A stretch of 64,000 bases of DNA. Origin: Ancylobacter defluvii (GTDB taxonomy: Bacteria; Pseudomonadota; Alphaproteobacteria; Rhizobiales; Xanthobacteraceae). Made by a program: the position numbers and the translations under genes. This document shows, one piece after another, positions 1 to 10,025 of this stretch. Location: positions 61,644 to 125,643 of the forward strand of contig NZ_JAHBGD010000016.1 in the NCBI RefSeq assembly GCF_018390605.1. Reading direction: 5' to 3'. How positions within the stretch are numbered: the first letter of the stretch is position 1; each line of letters opens with the position of its first letter. The notes beneath the pieces are model-generated. The model did no database searches and was not told the origin of the DNA. It saw only the letters and a program-made list of their open reading frames with translations.

Positions 1-2
1 CG

Positions 3-1454
3 TTGACCCAGCGTCCCTACGCCTACCACGCCCGCCCGTGGGAGCTGGTGAAGACCGAATCCATCGACGTGATGGACGCGGTTGGCTCGAATATCCGCGT
101 CGACACCCGCGGCCGCGAGGTGATGCGCATCCTGCCGCGTCTCCACGAGGACGTGAACGAGGAGTGGATATCCGACAAGACCCGCTACATCTGGGACGGC
201 CTCAAGACCCAGCGCCTCGACCGCCCCTATGTGCGCGTCGGTGGCAAGCTGCGTCCCGCCGGCTGGCCGGAGGCCTTCGCCGCCATTGCCGCCAAGGTGA
301 AGGGCGTGCCGGGCAGCCGCATAGGCGGGCTGATCGGCGATCTGTCCTCGGTCGAGGAAGTGTTCGCGCTCAAGCAGCTGCTCGCCGCGCTCGGCTCGAC
401 CAGCATCGATGCCCGCCAGGATGGCGCCAAGCTCGACCCGGCGCTGGGCCGCGCGTCCTACCTGTTCAATGCCACCATTGCCGGCATCGAGCAGGCGGAT
501 GCGCTGCTGATCGTCGGCGCCAATCCGCGCCTTGAGGCGTCGGTGCTCAATGCCCGTATCCGCAAGCGCTGGCTGCACGGCAATTTCCCGATCGGGCTGA
601 TCGGCGAGGCCGTCGACCTCACCTATGGCTATGACTATCTCGGCGCGGGCACCGATACGCTGTCCGACCTGGTCGGCAGCGGCACCTTTGCCGAGACGCT
701 GAAGAACGCCAAGCATCCGCTGATCCTGGTTGGCCAGGGCGCGCTGTCGCGGCCGGACGGCGCGGCGGTGCTGGCGCTGGCGGCGCGGCTGGCGGTGTCG
801 GTCGGTGCGGTGAAGGAGGGCTGGAACGGCTTCTCGGTGCTGCACACCGCCGCTTCGCGCGTCGGCGCGCTCGATGTCGGCGCGGTGCCGGGCGAGGGCG
901 GTCTCGACGCCGTCGCCATGACCAACCCGGGCGGAGTTGACGTGTTGTTCGCGCTCGGCGCAGACGAGATTGACATCGCTCCGGGGGCCTTCGTAGTTTA
1001 TATCGGCACCCATGGCGACCGCGGCGCCCATCGCGCCGACGTCATCCTGCCGGGGGCGGCCTATACCGAGAAGTCCGGCACCTATGTGAACACCGAGGGG
1101 CGGGCACAGATCGCCAACCGCGCGGCGTTCCCGCCCGGCGAGGCGCGCGAGGAATGGGCGATCCTGCGGGCGCTCTCCGACGTGCTCGGCAAGAAGCTGC
1201 CCTTCGACAGCCTCGGCCAGCTGCGCGCCGCGCTCTATGCGGCGCATCCGCACCTGGCCCGCATCGACCATGTCGAGGCGGCCGATGCGCAGGTGGTGAT
1301 CGACCTCGCGGCTCGGGGCGGCGATACGGCGAGCGCGCCGTTCCATGCCGCCGTGACCGCGTTCTATCTCACCAATCCGATCGCCCGCGCCTCCGCCGTG
1401 ATGGCGGAATGCTCCGCGCTCGCGCAAGACCGCCTCGCGGCGGCGGCCGAGTAA
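3..1454 (+). CDS. nuoG: NADH-quinone oxidoreductase subunit G, 5'-truncated by the window edge
   Basis: C-terminal part (about 483 residues) of the large peripheral-arm subunit of complex I, belonging to the molybdopterin oxidoreductase superfamily. The visible frame opens at the window edge, so the N-terminal [2Fe-2S]/[4Fe-4S] cluster domains lie outside; the first codon here is internal and not a start. The segment carries the conserved stretch around EEWISDKTRYIWDGL and the late motif GDRGAHRADVILPGAAYTEK, typical of NuoG. It is followed 12 nt later by nuoH, in the standard order of the operon. Family identity is confident; the true start cannot be seen. Confidence 0.95.
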   Translation: MTQRPYAYHARPWELVKTESIDVMDAVGSNIRVDTRGREVMRILPRLHEDVNEEWISDKTRYIWDGLKTQRLDRPYVRVGGKLRPAGWPEAFAAIAAKVKGVPGSRIGGLIGDLSSVEEVFALKQLLAALGSTSIDARQDGAKLDPALGRASYLFNATIAGIEQADALLIVGANPRLEASVLNARIRKRWLHGNFPIGLIGEAVDLTYGYDYLGAGTDTLSDLVGSGTFAETLKNAKHPLILVGQGALSRPDGAAVLALAARLAVSVGAVKEGWNGFSVLHTAASRVGALDVGAVPGEGGLDAVAMTNPGGVDVLFALGADEIDIAPGAFVVYIGTHGDRGAHRADVILPGAAYTEKSGTYVNTEGRAQIANRAAFPPGEAREEWAILRALSDVLGKKLPFDSLGQLRAALYAAHPHLARIDHVEAADAQVVIDLAARGGDTASAPFHAAVTAFYLTNPIARASAVMAECSALAQDRLAAAAE

Positions 1455-1466
1455 GGGGAGGGGAGC

Positions 1467-2513
1467 ATGACCGAGACCGTGACCACCACCTGGTTCGATA
1501 CCCTCATCCACGTCCTGATCATCGTCGCCCAGAGCCTCGGGCTGCTGGTCGGCCTGCTGATCATCGTCGCCTATGTGCTGCTGGCCGACCGCAAGATCTG
1601 GGCAGCAGTGCAGCTGCGCCGCGGCCCCAACGTGGTCGGCCCCTTCGGCCTGTTCCAGTCCTTCGCCGACCTGCTCAAATTCGTGCTGAAGGAGCCGGTG
1701 ATCCCCGACGGCTCGAACAAGGGCGTGTTCCTGCTCGCTCCGTTCGTCACCTGCCTGCTGGCGCTGGCCGCCTGGGCGGTGGTGCCGATCGACGCCGGCT
1801 GGGTGGTCGCCGACATCAATGTCGGCGTGCTGTACATCTTCGCCATCTCGTCGCTCGGTGTGTACGGCGTGATCATGGGCGGCTGGGCGTCGAACTCGAA
1901 GTATCCCTTCCTGTCGGCCCTTCGCGCAGCCGCGCAGATGGTGTCCTACGAGGTCTCGATCGGCTTCGTCATCGTCACCGTGCTGATGTGCGCCGGCTCG
2001 CTGAACCTGTCGGCGATCGTCGAGGCGCAGAATGGCGCGCTCGGCATGTTCGGCTGGTACTGGCTGCCGCTGTTCCCGATGTTCGTGATCTTCTTCATCT
2101 CGGCGCTGGCCGAGACCAATCGCCCGCCCTTCGATCTTGGCGAAGCGGAATCCGAACTCGTCGCCGGCTTCATGGTGGAATACGGTTCGACACCCTACAT
2201 GATGTTCATGCTGGGTGAGTACGTGGCGATCATGACCATGTGCGCGCTGACCACGATCCTGTTCATGGGCGGATGGTTGCCGCCCTTCCCGATCGCGCCC
2301 TTCACCTGGGTGCCGGGGATCGTGTGGTTCCTGCTTAAGGTCCTGCTGGTCTTCTTCATGTTCGCCATGGTGAAGGCCATGGTTCCTCGCTACCGCTACG
2401 ATCAGCTGATGCGCCTGGGCTGGAAGGTCTTCCTGCCGATTTCGCTGGCGATGGTGGTGCTGGTGGCGTCGGTGCTGCATTTCACCGGCCTGGCGCCGGG
2501 AGCTGGAGGCTGA
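1467..2513 (+). CDS. nuoH: NADH-quinone oxidoreductase subunit H
   Basis: A 348-residue polytopic membrane subunit of complex I (ND1 homologue) that forms the quinone-binding cavity and links the peripheral arm to the membrane arm. Diagnostic stretches are [20 protein letters not shown] near residue 50 and the loop [20 protein letters not shown] near residue 215, which carries the acidic residues at the quinone site. Length matches the family. The ATG is preceded by AAGGGGAGGGGAG. It sits between nuoG and a small extra membrane gene whose ATG starts 1 nt after the nuoH stop. Confidence 0.97.
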   Translation: MTETVTTTWFDTLIHVLIIVAQSLGLLVGLLIIVAYVLLADRKIWAAVQLRRGPNVVGPFGLFQSFADLLKFVLKEPVIPDGSNKGVFLLAPFVTCLLALAAWAVVPIDAGWVVADINVGVLYIFAISSLGVYGVIMGGWASNSKYPFLSALRAAAQMVSYEVSIGFVIVTVLMCAGSLNLSAIVEAQNGALGMFGWYWLPLFPMFVIFFISALAETNRPPFDLGEAESELVAGFMVEYGSTPYMMFMLGEYVAIMTMCALTTILFMGGWLPPFPIAPFTWVPGIVWFLLKVLLVFFMFAMVKAMVPRYRYDQLMRLGWKVFLPISLAMVVLVASVLHFTGLAPGAGG

Positions 2514-2514
2514 C

Positions 2515-2778
2515 ATGAGCGAGGGGACGCTGGCCGGGCTTTTCGAAGCCTCAGCCGTCGCCTGGATGGGAGCGCTGGTCGGACTGGCGATCGGCACCAT
2601 CGAATGGTTCATACTGCCGCGGCTGATGGAAACATCGATCCGCGGTTCGCGAGAGGCCCGCAAGCTGAACCAGGATCAGCTCGAGGGCGTGATTTCCTGG
2701 TGGAAGACGGTGATCCGGGTATTCGCCGTCTCGATGCCGCTGCTGGGCTTTGGGCTCGCCGCGGCGATGGCTGAGTGA
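2515..2778 (+). CDS. small two-helix membrane protein inserted between nuoH and nuoI
   Basis: An 87-residue protein of unknown function. It has two likely membrane helices (about residues 13-35 and 65-85) joined by a charged loop of about 30 residues with [16 protein letters not shown]. The first helix contains a glutamate (E30) and a proline (P35) close to its end. The ATG follows the nuoH stop by 1 nt and nuoI starts 10 nt after its stop, so it is translated from the nuo message. In most bacteria nuoH is followed directly by nuoI. Composition is like the neighbours. It may be an accessory or assembly factor of complex I; that is inference only. Confidence 0.75.
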   Translation: MSEGTLAGLFEASAVAWMGALVGLAIGTIEWFILPRLMETSIRGSREARKLNQDQLEGVISWWKTVIRVFAVSMPLLGFGLAAAMAE

Positions 2779-2788
2779 GGAGAGCGAC

Positions 2789-3277
2789 ATGAGGTTGGAT
2801 CTGGCGGCGCGCCAGCTGCTGCTCACCGAGTTCGTCTCGGCGTTCTTCCTGGCGATGCGTTACTTCTTCAAGCCGAAGGCGACGCTGAACTACCCCTTCG
2901 AGAAAGGGCCGGTCAGCCCGCGCTTCCGCGGCGAGCACGCGCTGCGCCGCTATCCGAACGGCGAGGAGCGCTGCATTGCCTGCAAGCTGTGCGAGGCGAT
3001 CTGCCCGGCGCAGGCCATCACCATCGAGGCGGGCCCGCGCCGCAACGACGGCACGCGCCGCACCACGCGTTACGACATCGACATGGTGAAGTGCATCTAT
3101 TGCGGCTTCTGCCAGGAAGCCTGCCCGGTGGATGCGATCGTCGAGGGGCCGAACTTCGAGTTCGCCACCGAGACGCGTGAGGAACTCTATTACGACAAGG
3201 CCAAGCTGCTCGCGAACGGCGACCGCTGGGAACGCGAGATCGCGCGCAACATGGCGCTCGATGCGCCCTATCGTTGA
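2789..3277 (+). CDS. nuoI: NADH-quinone oxidoreductase subunit I
   Basis: A 162-residue iron-sulfur subunit of complex I carrying two [4Fe-4S] clusters (N6a/N6b) that pass electrons toward NuoB. Two ferredoxin motifs are visible: [16 protein letters not shown] and [16 protein letters not shown]. The start at 2789 is chosen because GTGAGGAGAG lies just upstream and because the product begins [15 protein letters not shown], the family length; a longer open frame upstream adds 13 unsupported residues. About 105 nt of non-coding sequence separate it from nuoJ. Confidence 0.97.
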   Translation: MRLDLAARQLLLTEFVSAFFLAMRYFFKPKATLNYPFEKGPVSPRFRGEHALRRYPNGEERCIACKLCEAICPAQAITIEAGPRRNDGTRRTTRYDIDMVKCIYCGFCQEACPVDAIVEGPNFEFATETREELYYDKAKLLANGDRWEREIARNMALDAPYR

Positions 3278-3382
3278 GCGGCGGGGGAAGAGACGGGTGA
3301 TCGACGTGACGGGAATGGGCGCTGACGCGCGGGCCGGCGAAATCGCCGGCATGGCCGCCGGGTTCTTTGGGGAGTGCCGGGC

Positions 3383-3988
3383 ATGAGCCTTGCCGCGCTG
3401 TTCTTCTATCTTTTCGCCGGTGTGGCGGTGGCCTCGGCCTTCATGGTCATCGCCTCGCGCAATCCTGTGCACTCGGTGCTGTTCCTGATCCTCACCTTCG
3501 TCAATGCGGCGGGGCTGTTCATACTGATCGGCGCCGAATATCTGGCGATGCTGCTGGTGGTCGTCTATGTCGGCGCGGTGGCGGTGCTGTTCCTGTTCGT
3601 GGTGATGATGCTCGACGTGGACTTCGTCGAGCTGCGCCAGGGCTTCCTGCAATATATGCCGGTCGGCGTGTTGATCGGCCTGGTCTTCCTGGCCGAGCTG
3701 GTGCTGGTGTTCGGCTCCTGGACCTTCGGCCAGGGCGTGACCGGGGCGGTGGCGGCGGCGCCGTCGGACGTGACCAACGCGGTGCAGATCGGCCGGGTGC
3801 TCTATACCGACTATGTCTATTTCTTCCAGGCGGCGGCGATGATCCTGCTGGTGGCGATGATCGGCGCCATCGTGCTGACGCTGCGCCACAAGCCGAACGT
3901 CAAGCGCCAGAGCATTCCGGTGCAGAACGCACGCACCAAGAAAATGGCGATGGATGTCGTCAAGGTGCCGTCGGGCAAGGGGCTCTGA
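3383..3988 (+). CDS. nuoJ: NADH-quinone oxidoreductase subunit J
   Basis: A 201-residue membrane subunit of complex I (ND6 homologue) with about five transmembrane helices. Characteristic are the first helix followed by ASRNPVHSVLFLILTFVNAA and the third helix with EYLAMLLVVVYVGAVAVLFL, which bears the pi-bulge region and conserved Glu of the proton path. The ATG at 3383 has GGGGAGTG at a normal distance; a GTG three codons earlier is the only close alternative. nuoK follows 3 nt after the stop. Confidence 0.96.
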   Translation: MSLAALFFYLFAGVAVASAFMVIASRNPVHSVLFLILTFVNAAGLFILIGAEYLAMLLVVVYVGAVAVLFLFVVMMLDVDFVELRQGFLQYMPVGVLIGLVFLAELVLVFGSWTFGQGVTGAVAAAPSDVTNAVQIGRVLYTDYVYFFQAAAMILLVAMIGAIVLTLRHKPNVKRQSIPVQNARTKKMAMDVVKVPSGKGL

Positions 3989-3991
3989 GCG

Positions 3992-4300
3992 ATGGTCATC
4001 GGTCTTTCACATTACCTGACCGTGGCAGCGATCCTGTTTACGCTGGGGACGCTCGGTATCTTCCTCAACCGGAAGAACGTCATCGTCATCCTGATGTCTA
4101 TTGAGCTCATCCTGCTCGCGGTAAACATCAACTTCGTCGCGTTCTCGGTTTTCCTCGGAAACATTACCGGACAGATCTTTGCGCTGTTCGTGCTGACGGT
4201 GGCAGCCGCCGAGGCGGCCATCGGCCTCGCCATTCTCGTGGTGTTCTTCCGCAATCGCGGTTCGATCGCCGTCGAAGACATCAACACGATGAAGGGTTGA
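3992..4300 (+). CDS. nuoK: NADH-quinone oxidoreductase subunit K
   Basis: A 102-residue, three-helix membrane subunit of complex I (ND4L homologue). The product shows [20 protein letters not shown] with the conserved glutamate in helix 2 and a second acidic position in [21 protein letters not shown], both part of the proton channel. Length is exactly that of the family. It starts 3 nt after nuoJ and ends 13 nt before nuoL. The composition is slightly less GC-rich than its neighbours, which is common for this strongly constrained gene. Confidence 0.97.
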   Translation: MVIGLSHYLTVAAILFTLGTLGIFLNRKNVIVILMSIELILLAVNINFVAFSVFLGNITGQIFALFVLTVAAAEAAIGLAILVVFFRNRGSIAVEDINTMKG

Positions 4301-4313
4301 GGGAGACCCGGTC

Positions 4314-6242
4314 ATGTATCAGGCGATCGTCTTCCTCCCGCTCGCGGGCTTCCTGATCGCGGGGCTGTTCGGCCGCGCCATCGGTGCACGCGCTTCCGAG
4401 CTCATCACCACCGGACTGCTGTTCATCTCGGCGCTGTTCGCGTGGATCGTGTTCTTCCAGACCGCGTTCGGCGACGGCGGCGGCACTGTCGAGATCTTTA
4501 CCTGGATCGCTTCGGGCGCGCTGGACGTGAAGTGGGCGCTGCGCGTCGACACGCTGACGGCGGTGATGCTGGTTCTGGTGACGACGGTGTCGTCGCTCGT
4601 GCACCTGTACTCCATGGGGTACATGCACGAGGATCCGAGCCGGCCGCGCTTCTTCGCCTATCTCTCGCTGTTTACCTTCGCCATGCTGATGCTGGTGACC
4701 AGCGACAACCTGGTGCAGCTGTTCTTCGGCTGGGAGGGCGTCGGTCTCGCCTCCTACCTGCTGATCGGCTTCTGGTACGACAAGCCGTCCGCCTGCGCCG
4801 CGGCGATGAAAGCCTTCATCGTCAACCGCGTCGGCGATTTCGGCTTCGCGCTCGGCATCTTCGCTGTCTTCATGATGACCGGCTCGGTCGGTTTCGAGCA
4901 GGTCTTTGCGGCCGCGCCGTCGCTGATGGACAAGACGATCCATTTCATCGGCATCGACTGGCACGCCCCGACCATCATCTGCCTGCTGCTGTTCATCGGC
5001 GCCATGGGCAAGTCGGCACAGCTCGGCCTGCACACCTGGCTGCCGGACGCGATGGAAGGCCCGACCCCGGTGTCGGCGCTCATTCACGCGGCGACGATGG
5101 TGACCGCCGGCGTGTTCATGGTGGCCCGGCTTTCGCCGCTGTTCGAGCTGTCGCCGGTGGCGCTCAACGTGGTGATGTTCGTCGGCGCCTCCACCGCGAT
5201 GTTCGCGGCGACCGTCGGCTGCGTGCAGAACGACATCAAGCGGGTCATCGCCTACTCGACCTGCTCGCAGCTGGGCTACATGTTCACCGCGCTCGGCGCC
5301 GGCGCCTACTCGGTCGGCGTGTTCCACCTGTTCACCCATGGCTTCTTCAAGGCGCTGCTGTTCCTTGCGGCCGGCTCGGTTATCCATGCGATGCACCACG
5401 AGCAGGACATGCGGCACATGGGCGGCCTGTGGCGGAAGATCCCCTTCACCTACGCCACCATGCTGATCGGCGGCCTGGCGCTCACCGGCTTCCCGTTCAC
5501 CGCGGGCTATTTCTCGAAGGACGCGATCATCGAGACCGCGTTCATGAGCCATAGCCCCTTCTCGACCTATGCGTTCGTGATGACGGTGGCGGCGGCGGCA
5601 TTGACCTCGTTCTACACCTGGCGGCAGATGTTCATGACCTTCCACGGGCATCCGCACGATCATCACCACTATGAGCACGCGCATGAATCGCCGCTCACCA
5701 TGCTGATCCCGCTCGGCGTGCTGTCTCTCGGCGCCCTGTTCGCCGGCATGATCCTCTACCCGTACTTCGTCGGGCACGACGTGGAGCACTTCTTCCGCGA
5801 GGCCATCTTCATGGGCCCCGACAACAAGATCCTGGAAGAGATCCATCACATCCCGGCCTGGGCCAAGTGGTCGCCGACGGTGATGATGGTGCTCGGCTTC
5901 GTGGTCGCCTACTGGATGTACGTCGCCAATCCGGCGGTGCCGAAGGCGCTCGCCCGGCGCAACGACGTGCTGTACCGCTTCCTGCTCAACAAGTGGTACT
6001 TCGACGAACTGTACGACTTCCTGTTCGTGCGCCCGACCATGTGGCTCGGCCGCTTCCTGTGGAAGCAGGGTGATGGCCGCGTCATTGACGGCTGGGGTCC
6101 CAACGGCATCTCCGCCCGGGTGATCGACGTGACCAACCGCGTCGTGCGGCTGCAGACCGGCTATCTCTATCACTATGCGTTCGTGATGCTGGTCGGTGTC
6201 GCCGCCCTGATCACCTGGTTCATGTTCGGGGGGGCGCACTGA
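4314..6242 (+). CDS. nuoL: NADH-quinone oxidoreductase subunit L
   Basis: A 642-residue antiporter-like subunit of complex I (ND5 homologue), with 14 core helices and the C-terminal lateral helix. Typical motifs are [20 protein letters not shown] and [20 protein letters not shown], the latter carrying residues of the discontinuous helix and proton path. A histidine-rich loop, [15 protein letters not shown] near residue 445, is common in alphaproteobacterial NuoL. The last base of its TGA is the first base of the nuoM ATG, indicating translational coupling. Confidence 0.97.
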   Translation: MYQAIVFLPLAGFLIAGLFGRAIGARASELITTGLLFISALFAWIVFFQTAFGDGGGTVEIFTWIASGALDVKWALRVDTLTAVMLVLVTTVSSLVHLYSMGYMHEDPSRPRFFAYLSLFTFAMLMLVTSDNLVQLFFGWEGVGLASYLLIGFWYDKPSACAAAMKAFIVNRVGDFGFALGIFAVFMMTGSVGFEQVFAAAPSLMDKTIHFIGIDWHAPTIICLLLFIGAMGKSAQLGLHTWLPDAMEGPTPVSALIHAATMVTAGVFMVARLSPLFELSPVALNVVMFVGASTAMFAATVGCVQNDIKRVIAYSTCSQLGYMFTALGAGAYSVGVFHLFTHGFFKALLFLAAGSVIHAMHHEQDMRHMGGLWRKIPFTYATMLIGGLALTGFPFTAGYFSKDAIIETAFMSHSPFSTYAFVMTVAAAALTSFYTWRQMFMTFHGHPHDHHHYEHAHESPLTMLIPLGVLSLGALFAGMILYPYFVGHDVEHFFREAIFMGPDNKILEEIHHIPAWAKWSPTVMMVLGFVVAYWMYVANPAVPKALARRNDVLYRFLLNKWYFDELYDFLFVRPTMWLGRFLWKQGDGRVIDGWGPNGISARVIDVTNRVVRLQTGYLYHYAFVMLVGVAALITWFMFGGAH

Positions 6243-7759
6243 TGTACGACTGGCCCATTCTTTCGGTCGTCACTTTCCTCCCGGTCGTCGGCGCGCTGCT
6301 GATCGTCCTGATGATCCGCGGCGACGACGAGGTGGCGCAGCGCAATGCCCGCTGGGTCGCTCTGTGGGCGACCCTCGTCACCTTCCTGATCTCGCTGCTG
6401 CTGCTGATCGGCTTCGATGCGTCGAACACCGACTTCCAGTTCCAGGAGAACCGGGCCTGGCTGGGCGACATCGCCGCCTATCGCATGGGCCTCGACGGCA
6501 TCTCGATGCCGTTCGTGCTGCTGACCACGCTGCTGATGCCGATGTGCATCCTGGCGAGCTGGGAGTCGATCCACGTCCGCGTCAAGGAGTACATGATCTG
6601 CTTCCTGGTGCTCGAGACGCTGATGATCGGCACCTTCTCGTCGCTGGACCTGCTGCAGTTCTACATCTTCTTCGAAGGCGGCCTGATACCGATGTTCCTC
6701 ATCATCGGCATCTGGGGCGGCAAGCGGCGCATCTACGCCACCTTCAAGTTCTTCCTCTACACGCTCGCCGGTTCGGTGCTGATGATGCTCGCCATCATGG
6801 CGATGTACTGGCAGGCCGGCACCACCGACATCCGGGTGCTGCTGACCCACGGCTTCCCGCCCGCCATGCAGACATGGCTATGGCTGGCCTTCTTCGCCTC
6901 CTTCGCGGTGAAGATGCCGATGTGGCCGGTGCACACCTGGCTGCCGGACGCCCATGTCGAGGCGCCGACCGCCGGGTCGGTGATCCTGGCCGGCATCCTC
7001 CTGAAGATGGGCGGCTACGGCTTCCTGCGCTTCAGCCTGCCGATGTTCCCGGATGCGTCGCTGTATTTCGCGCCGCTGGTCTACACGCTCTCCGTGGTGG
7101 CGATCATCTATACCTCGCTGGTCGCGCTGATGCAGGAAGACATCAAGAAGCTCATCGCCTACTCCTCGGTGGCGCATATGGGCTTCGTCACCATGGGCAT
7201 CTTCACCATGACCCAGGAGGGTATCCAGGGCGCGGTGTTCCAGATGGTGAGCCACGGCTTCGTCTCGGGCGCGCTGTTCCTGTGCGTCGGCGTGGTCTAT
7301 GACCGCATGCATACCCGCGAGATCGCCGCCTATGGCGGGCTGGTGCACCGGATGCCGGTCTATGCGACCTTCTTCATGGTGTTCACCATGGCCAATGTCG
7401 GCCTGCCCGGCACTTCCGGCTTCATCGGCGAGTTCCTGACTATGCTGGCGGCGTTCGGCCGCAACAGCTGGGTGGCGTTCTTCGCCGCTACCGGCGTCAT
7501 CCTCTCGGCGGCCTATGCGCTCTGGCTCTACCGGCGGGTGATCTTCGGGCCGCTGGAGAAGGAGAGCCTGAAGGACATTCTCGACGTGAACCGCCGGGAA
7601 CTGGCCTCGCTGGTGCCGCTGCTGTTCTTCACTATCCTGTTCGGCGTCTGGCCGGGGCCGATCCTCGATGCGTGCAACGTCGCCGTGGCGGCGATCGTTT
7701 CCCGCGCCGATGTCGCCGCCGGCGCCGTCAAGGCCGCCGCCGCTCTGGCGCTGTACTGA
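6242..7759 (+). CDS. nuoM: NADH-quinone oxidoreductase subunit M
   Basis: A 505-residue antiporter-like proton-pumping subunit of complex I (ND4 homologue). Recognised from [20 protein letters not shown], which holds the essential glutamate, and from the lysine-containing [20 protein letters not shown]. Its ATG overlaps the nuoL stop by one base. About 45 nt separate it from nuoN. Nothing unusual was seen. Confidence 0.97.
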   Translation: MYDWPILSVVTFLPVVGALLIVLMIRGDDEVAQRNARWVALWATLVTFLISLLLLIGFDASNTDFQFQENRAWLGDIAAYRMGLDGISMPFVLLTTLLMPMCILASWESIHVRVKEYMICFLVLETLMIGTFSSLDLLQFYIFFEGGLIPMFLIIGIWGGKRRIYATFKFFLYTLAGSVLMMLAIMAMYWQAGTTDIRVLLTHGFPPAMQTWLWLAFFASFAVKMPMWPVHTWLPDAHVEAPTAGSVILAGILLKMGGYGFLRFSLPMFPDASLYFAPLVYTLSVVAIIYTSLVALMQEDIKKLIAYSSVAHMGFVTMGIFTMTQEGIQGAVFQMVSHGFVSGALFLCVGVVYDRMHTREIAAYGGLVHRMPVYATFFMVFTMANVGLPGTSGFIGEFLTMLAAFGRNSWVAFFAATGVILSAAYALWLYRRVIFGPLEKESLKDILDVNRRELASLVPLLFFTILFGVWPGPILDACNVAVAAIVSRADVAAGAVKAAAALALY

Positions 7760-7804
7760 GGGGGCTGCCTTGAACCGACCCATAATGCTCGCGGAGCCTG
7801 CCCG

Positions 7805-9235
7805 ATGACCTTCTCCCTTGCCGCGCTCGGCCCCGCGCTGCCCGAGATCCTGCTGGCGCTCGCCGCGCTGTTCCTGGTGCTGTTCGGCGCCATCGCCGGA
7901 CCGAAGTCGGTCGACACGGTGAACGGGCTGGCGCTCGCCGCGCTGTTCGCCGCGCTGGTTCTGGTGCTGCTCGGCCCGTCCGAGCCGGCGGTGCTGTTCG
8001 GCGGCTCGTTCCAGGTCGATGCCTATGGCCGGTTCCTCAAGGTATTGACCCTTCTCGGCTCCGGCGGGGCGCTCGCCATGTCGGTGGACTGGCTCAAGAT
8101 CGAGAAGCAGAGCCGCTTCGAATTTGCGGTGCTCATCCTGCTCTCCACTCTCGGCATGATGATGCTGATCTCGGCCGGGGACCTCATCGCCCTCTATATG
8201 GGCCTCGAGCTGATGAGCCTTTCGCTCTACGTCATCGCCGCCAACAACCGGGATTCGGTGCGCTCCACCGAAGCTGGCCTGAAGTATTTCGTGCTCGGCG
8301 CACTGTCCTCGGGCATGCTGCTTTACGGCGCCTCGCTGATCTACGGCTTCACCGGCACGGTGAATTTCGCGAAGATCGCCGAGGCCGTCCACGAGCCGTC
8401 GCTCGGCCTCATCTTCGGCATCGTGTTCATCTTTGCGGGCCTTGCCTTCAAGGTGTCGGCGGTGCCGTTCCACATGTGGACGCCGGATGTCTATGAGGGC
8501 GCGCCGACCCCGGTCACCGCGTTTTTCGGTGCGGCGCCGAAAGTGGCGGCCATCGCGGTGTTCGTGCGCTTCTCCATGGAGGCGCTGCCGAACGTCGTGC
8601 ATCAGTGGCAGCAGATCGTCGTCTTCATCTCGCTGGCCTCGATGGTGCTCGGTGCCTTCGCCGCCATCGGCCAGAAGAACCTCAAGCGCCTGATGGCCTA
8701 TTCCTCGATCGGCCATATGGGCTACGCGCTGGTCGGCCTCGCCGCCGGCACGGAGGAGGGCGTGCGCGGCGTGCTGGTCTATATGACCGTCTATATGGCG
8801 ATGACGCTCGGCACCTTCGCCTGCATTCTCTCCATGCGTCGCAAGGACGGCATGGTTGAGAATTACGAGGACCTCGCCGGCCTCGCCCGCACCAGCCCGG
8901 TCAAGGCCTTCATGCTGGCGGCGCTCATGTTCTCGCTGGCCGGCATCCCGCCGCTCGCCGGCTTCCTCGCCAAGTACTACGTGTTTCTCGCCGCGATCCA
9001 GGCCGGGCTCTACACCCTGGCGGTGGTCGGCGTGCTGGCCAGCGTGGTGGGCGCCTTCTACTATCTGCGCATCGTCAAGGTGATGTATTTCGACGAACCG
9101 GCGACGCCCTTCGAGCCGATGCCGGCCGAGCTGAAGGCGGTGCTGGCGGTGTCCGGCCTGTTCACGCTGCTGCTCTTCGTCTATCCGGCGCCGCTGCTGG
9201 CGGCCGCTGGGGTGGCGGCGAGGGCGCTCTTCTGA
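7805..9235 (+). CDS. nuoN: NADH-quinone oxidoreductase subunit N
   Basis: A 476-residue antiporter-like subunit of complex I (ND2 homologue) and the last gene of the nuo operon. Motifs include [20 protein letters not shown] and [20 protein letters not shown], with the conserved glutamate and the lysine-bearing broken helix. birA begins 2 nt after the stop, as in other Hyphomicrobiales, so the downstream genes probably share the nuo transcript. Confidence 0.97.
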   Translation: MTFSLAALGPALPEILLALAALFLVLFGAIAGPKSVDTVNGLALAALFAALVLVLLGPSEPAVLFGGSFQVDAYGRFLKVLTLLGSGGALAMSVDWLKIEKQSRFEFAVLILLSTLGMMMLISAGDLIALYMGLELMSLSLYVIAANNRDSVRSTEAGLKYFVLGALSSGMLLYGASLIYGFTGTVNFAKIAEAVHEPSLGLIFGIVFIFAGLAFKVSAVPFHMWTPDVYEGAPTPVTAFFGAAPKVAAIAVFVRFSMEALPNVVHQWQQIVVFISLASMVLGAFAAIGQKNLKRLMAYSSIGHMGYALVGLAAGTEEGVRGVLVYMTVYMAMTLGTFACILSMRRKDGMVENYEDLAGLARTSPVKAFMLAALMFSLAGIPPLAGFLAKYYVFLAAIQAGLYTLAVVGVLASVVGAFYYLRIVKVMYFDEPATPFEPMPAELKAVLAVSGLFTLLLFVYPAPLLAAAGVAARALF

Positions 9236-9237
9236 GC

Positions 9238-10011
9238 ATGGCCGCCGACCGATCCGGCACGCCGGTCGTCCGTTTCGACGAGATCGGTTCCACCAATGCG
9301 GAGGCGCTGGCCCGGGTAACCGGGGCCGGCGCCGGTTCCGTTCTGGCCCCCTGCTGGTTCGTGGCCGCGCGCCAGACCGCCGGTCGCGGCCGACGCGGCC
9401 GGCCGTGGGATTCGCGTCCGGGCAATCTCTATGCCTCGCTGCTGCTGGTCGATCCCGCCCCGCCGGTGCGCCAGCCGGAGCTGTGCTTTGTCGCTGCCCT
9501 GGCACTTTATGACGCGGTACGCACCGTCACCGGCATCGACCCCTTGCGCATCGGCGTGAAATGGCCGAACGACGTATTGATTGACGGCGGCAAGCTTGCC
9601 GGCATCCTCCTGGAAGGCACGAGGCTGGCGGACGGGCGCGGCGCGACGGTGATCGGCTTCGGCGTGAACTGCGCCCGCAGCCCCGAGGACACGCCCTATC
9701 CGACGGCAAACCTGGCGAGCGCCGGTTTCCCGACCGAGCCGGAATCGCTGCGCGTGGCGCTCGATGTGGCGATGCGGGACCGGCTGGCGCAGTGGGATCG
9801 CGGCGAGGGTTTTTCGCGTACGCGCGAATCCTGGCTGCGCTGTGCGTTCGGCCTGGGGCGGCCGGTGACGGTGCGGCTGCAGGGGCGCGAGACGGAAGGC
9901 ATATTCGAGGCGCTGGATTTTTCCGGCGCCCTGGTTCTGCGTCGCCCGGACGGCGTACGCGAGACGATACGCGCCGGGGACATCTTCCCGTCATCGGCGG
10001 GACTTGGGTGA
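9238..10011 (+). CDS. birA: biotin--[acetyl-CoA-carboxylase] ligase
   Basis: A 257-residue monofunctional (group I) biotin protein ligase that adenylates biotin and attaches it to the BCCP of acetyl-CoA carboxylase. The visible signatures are AARQTAGRGRRGRPW (biotinyl-AMP binding loop), GVKWPNDVLIDGGKLAGILL and a C-terminal SH3-like domain. There is no N-terminal helix-turn-helix, so it cannot act as the E. coli type bio repressor. It begins 2 nt after nuoN and lies 14 nt before the RNase J gene. Confidence 0.94.
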   Translation: MAADRSGTPVVRFDEIGSTNAEALARVTGAGAGSVLAPCWFVAARQTAGRGRRGRPWDSRPGNLYASLLLVDPAPPVRQPELCFVAALALYDAVRTVTGIDPLRIGVKWPNDVLIDGGKLAGILLEGTRLADGRGATVIGFGVNCARSPEDTPYPTANLASAGFPTEPESLRVALDVAMRDRLAQWDRGEGFSRTRESWLRCAFGLGRPVTVRLQGRETEGIFEALDFSGALVLRRPDGVRETIRAGDIFPSSAGLG

Positions 10012-10025
10012 TGAAAGGCAAGTGA

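Noticed and set aside
3278..3382. Possible small gene in the nuoI-nuoJ gap
   Set aside because: No Shine-Dalgarno sequence and the frame is an extension of an out-of-frame reading of nuoI.
6878..9505. Very long open frame on the minus strand opposite nuoM and nuoN
   Set aside because: Arg/His/Glu-rich composition typical of the antisense of high-GC genes; no family resemblance.
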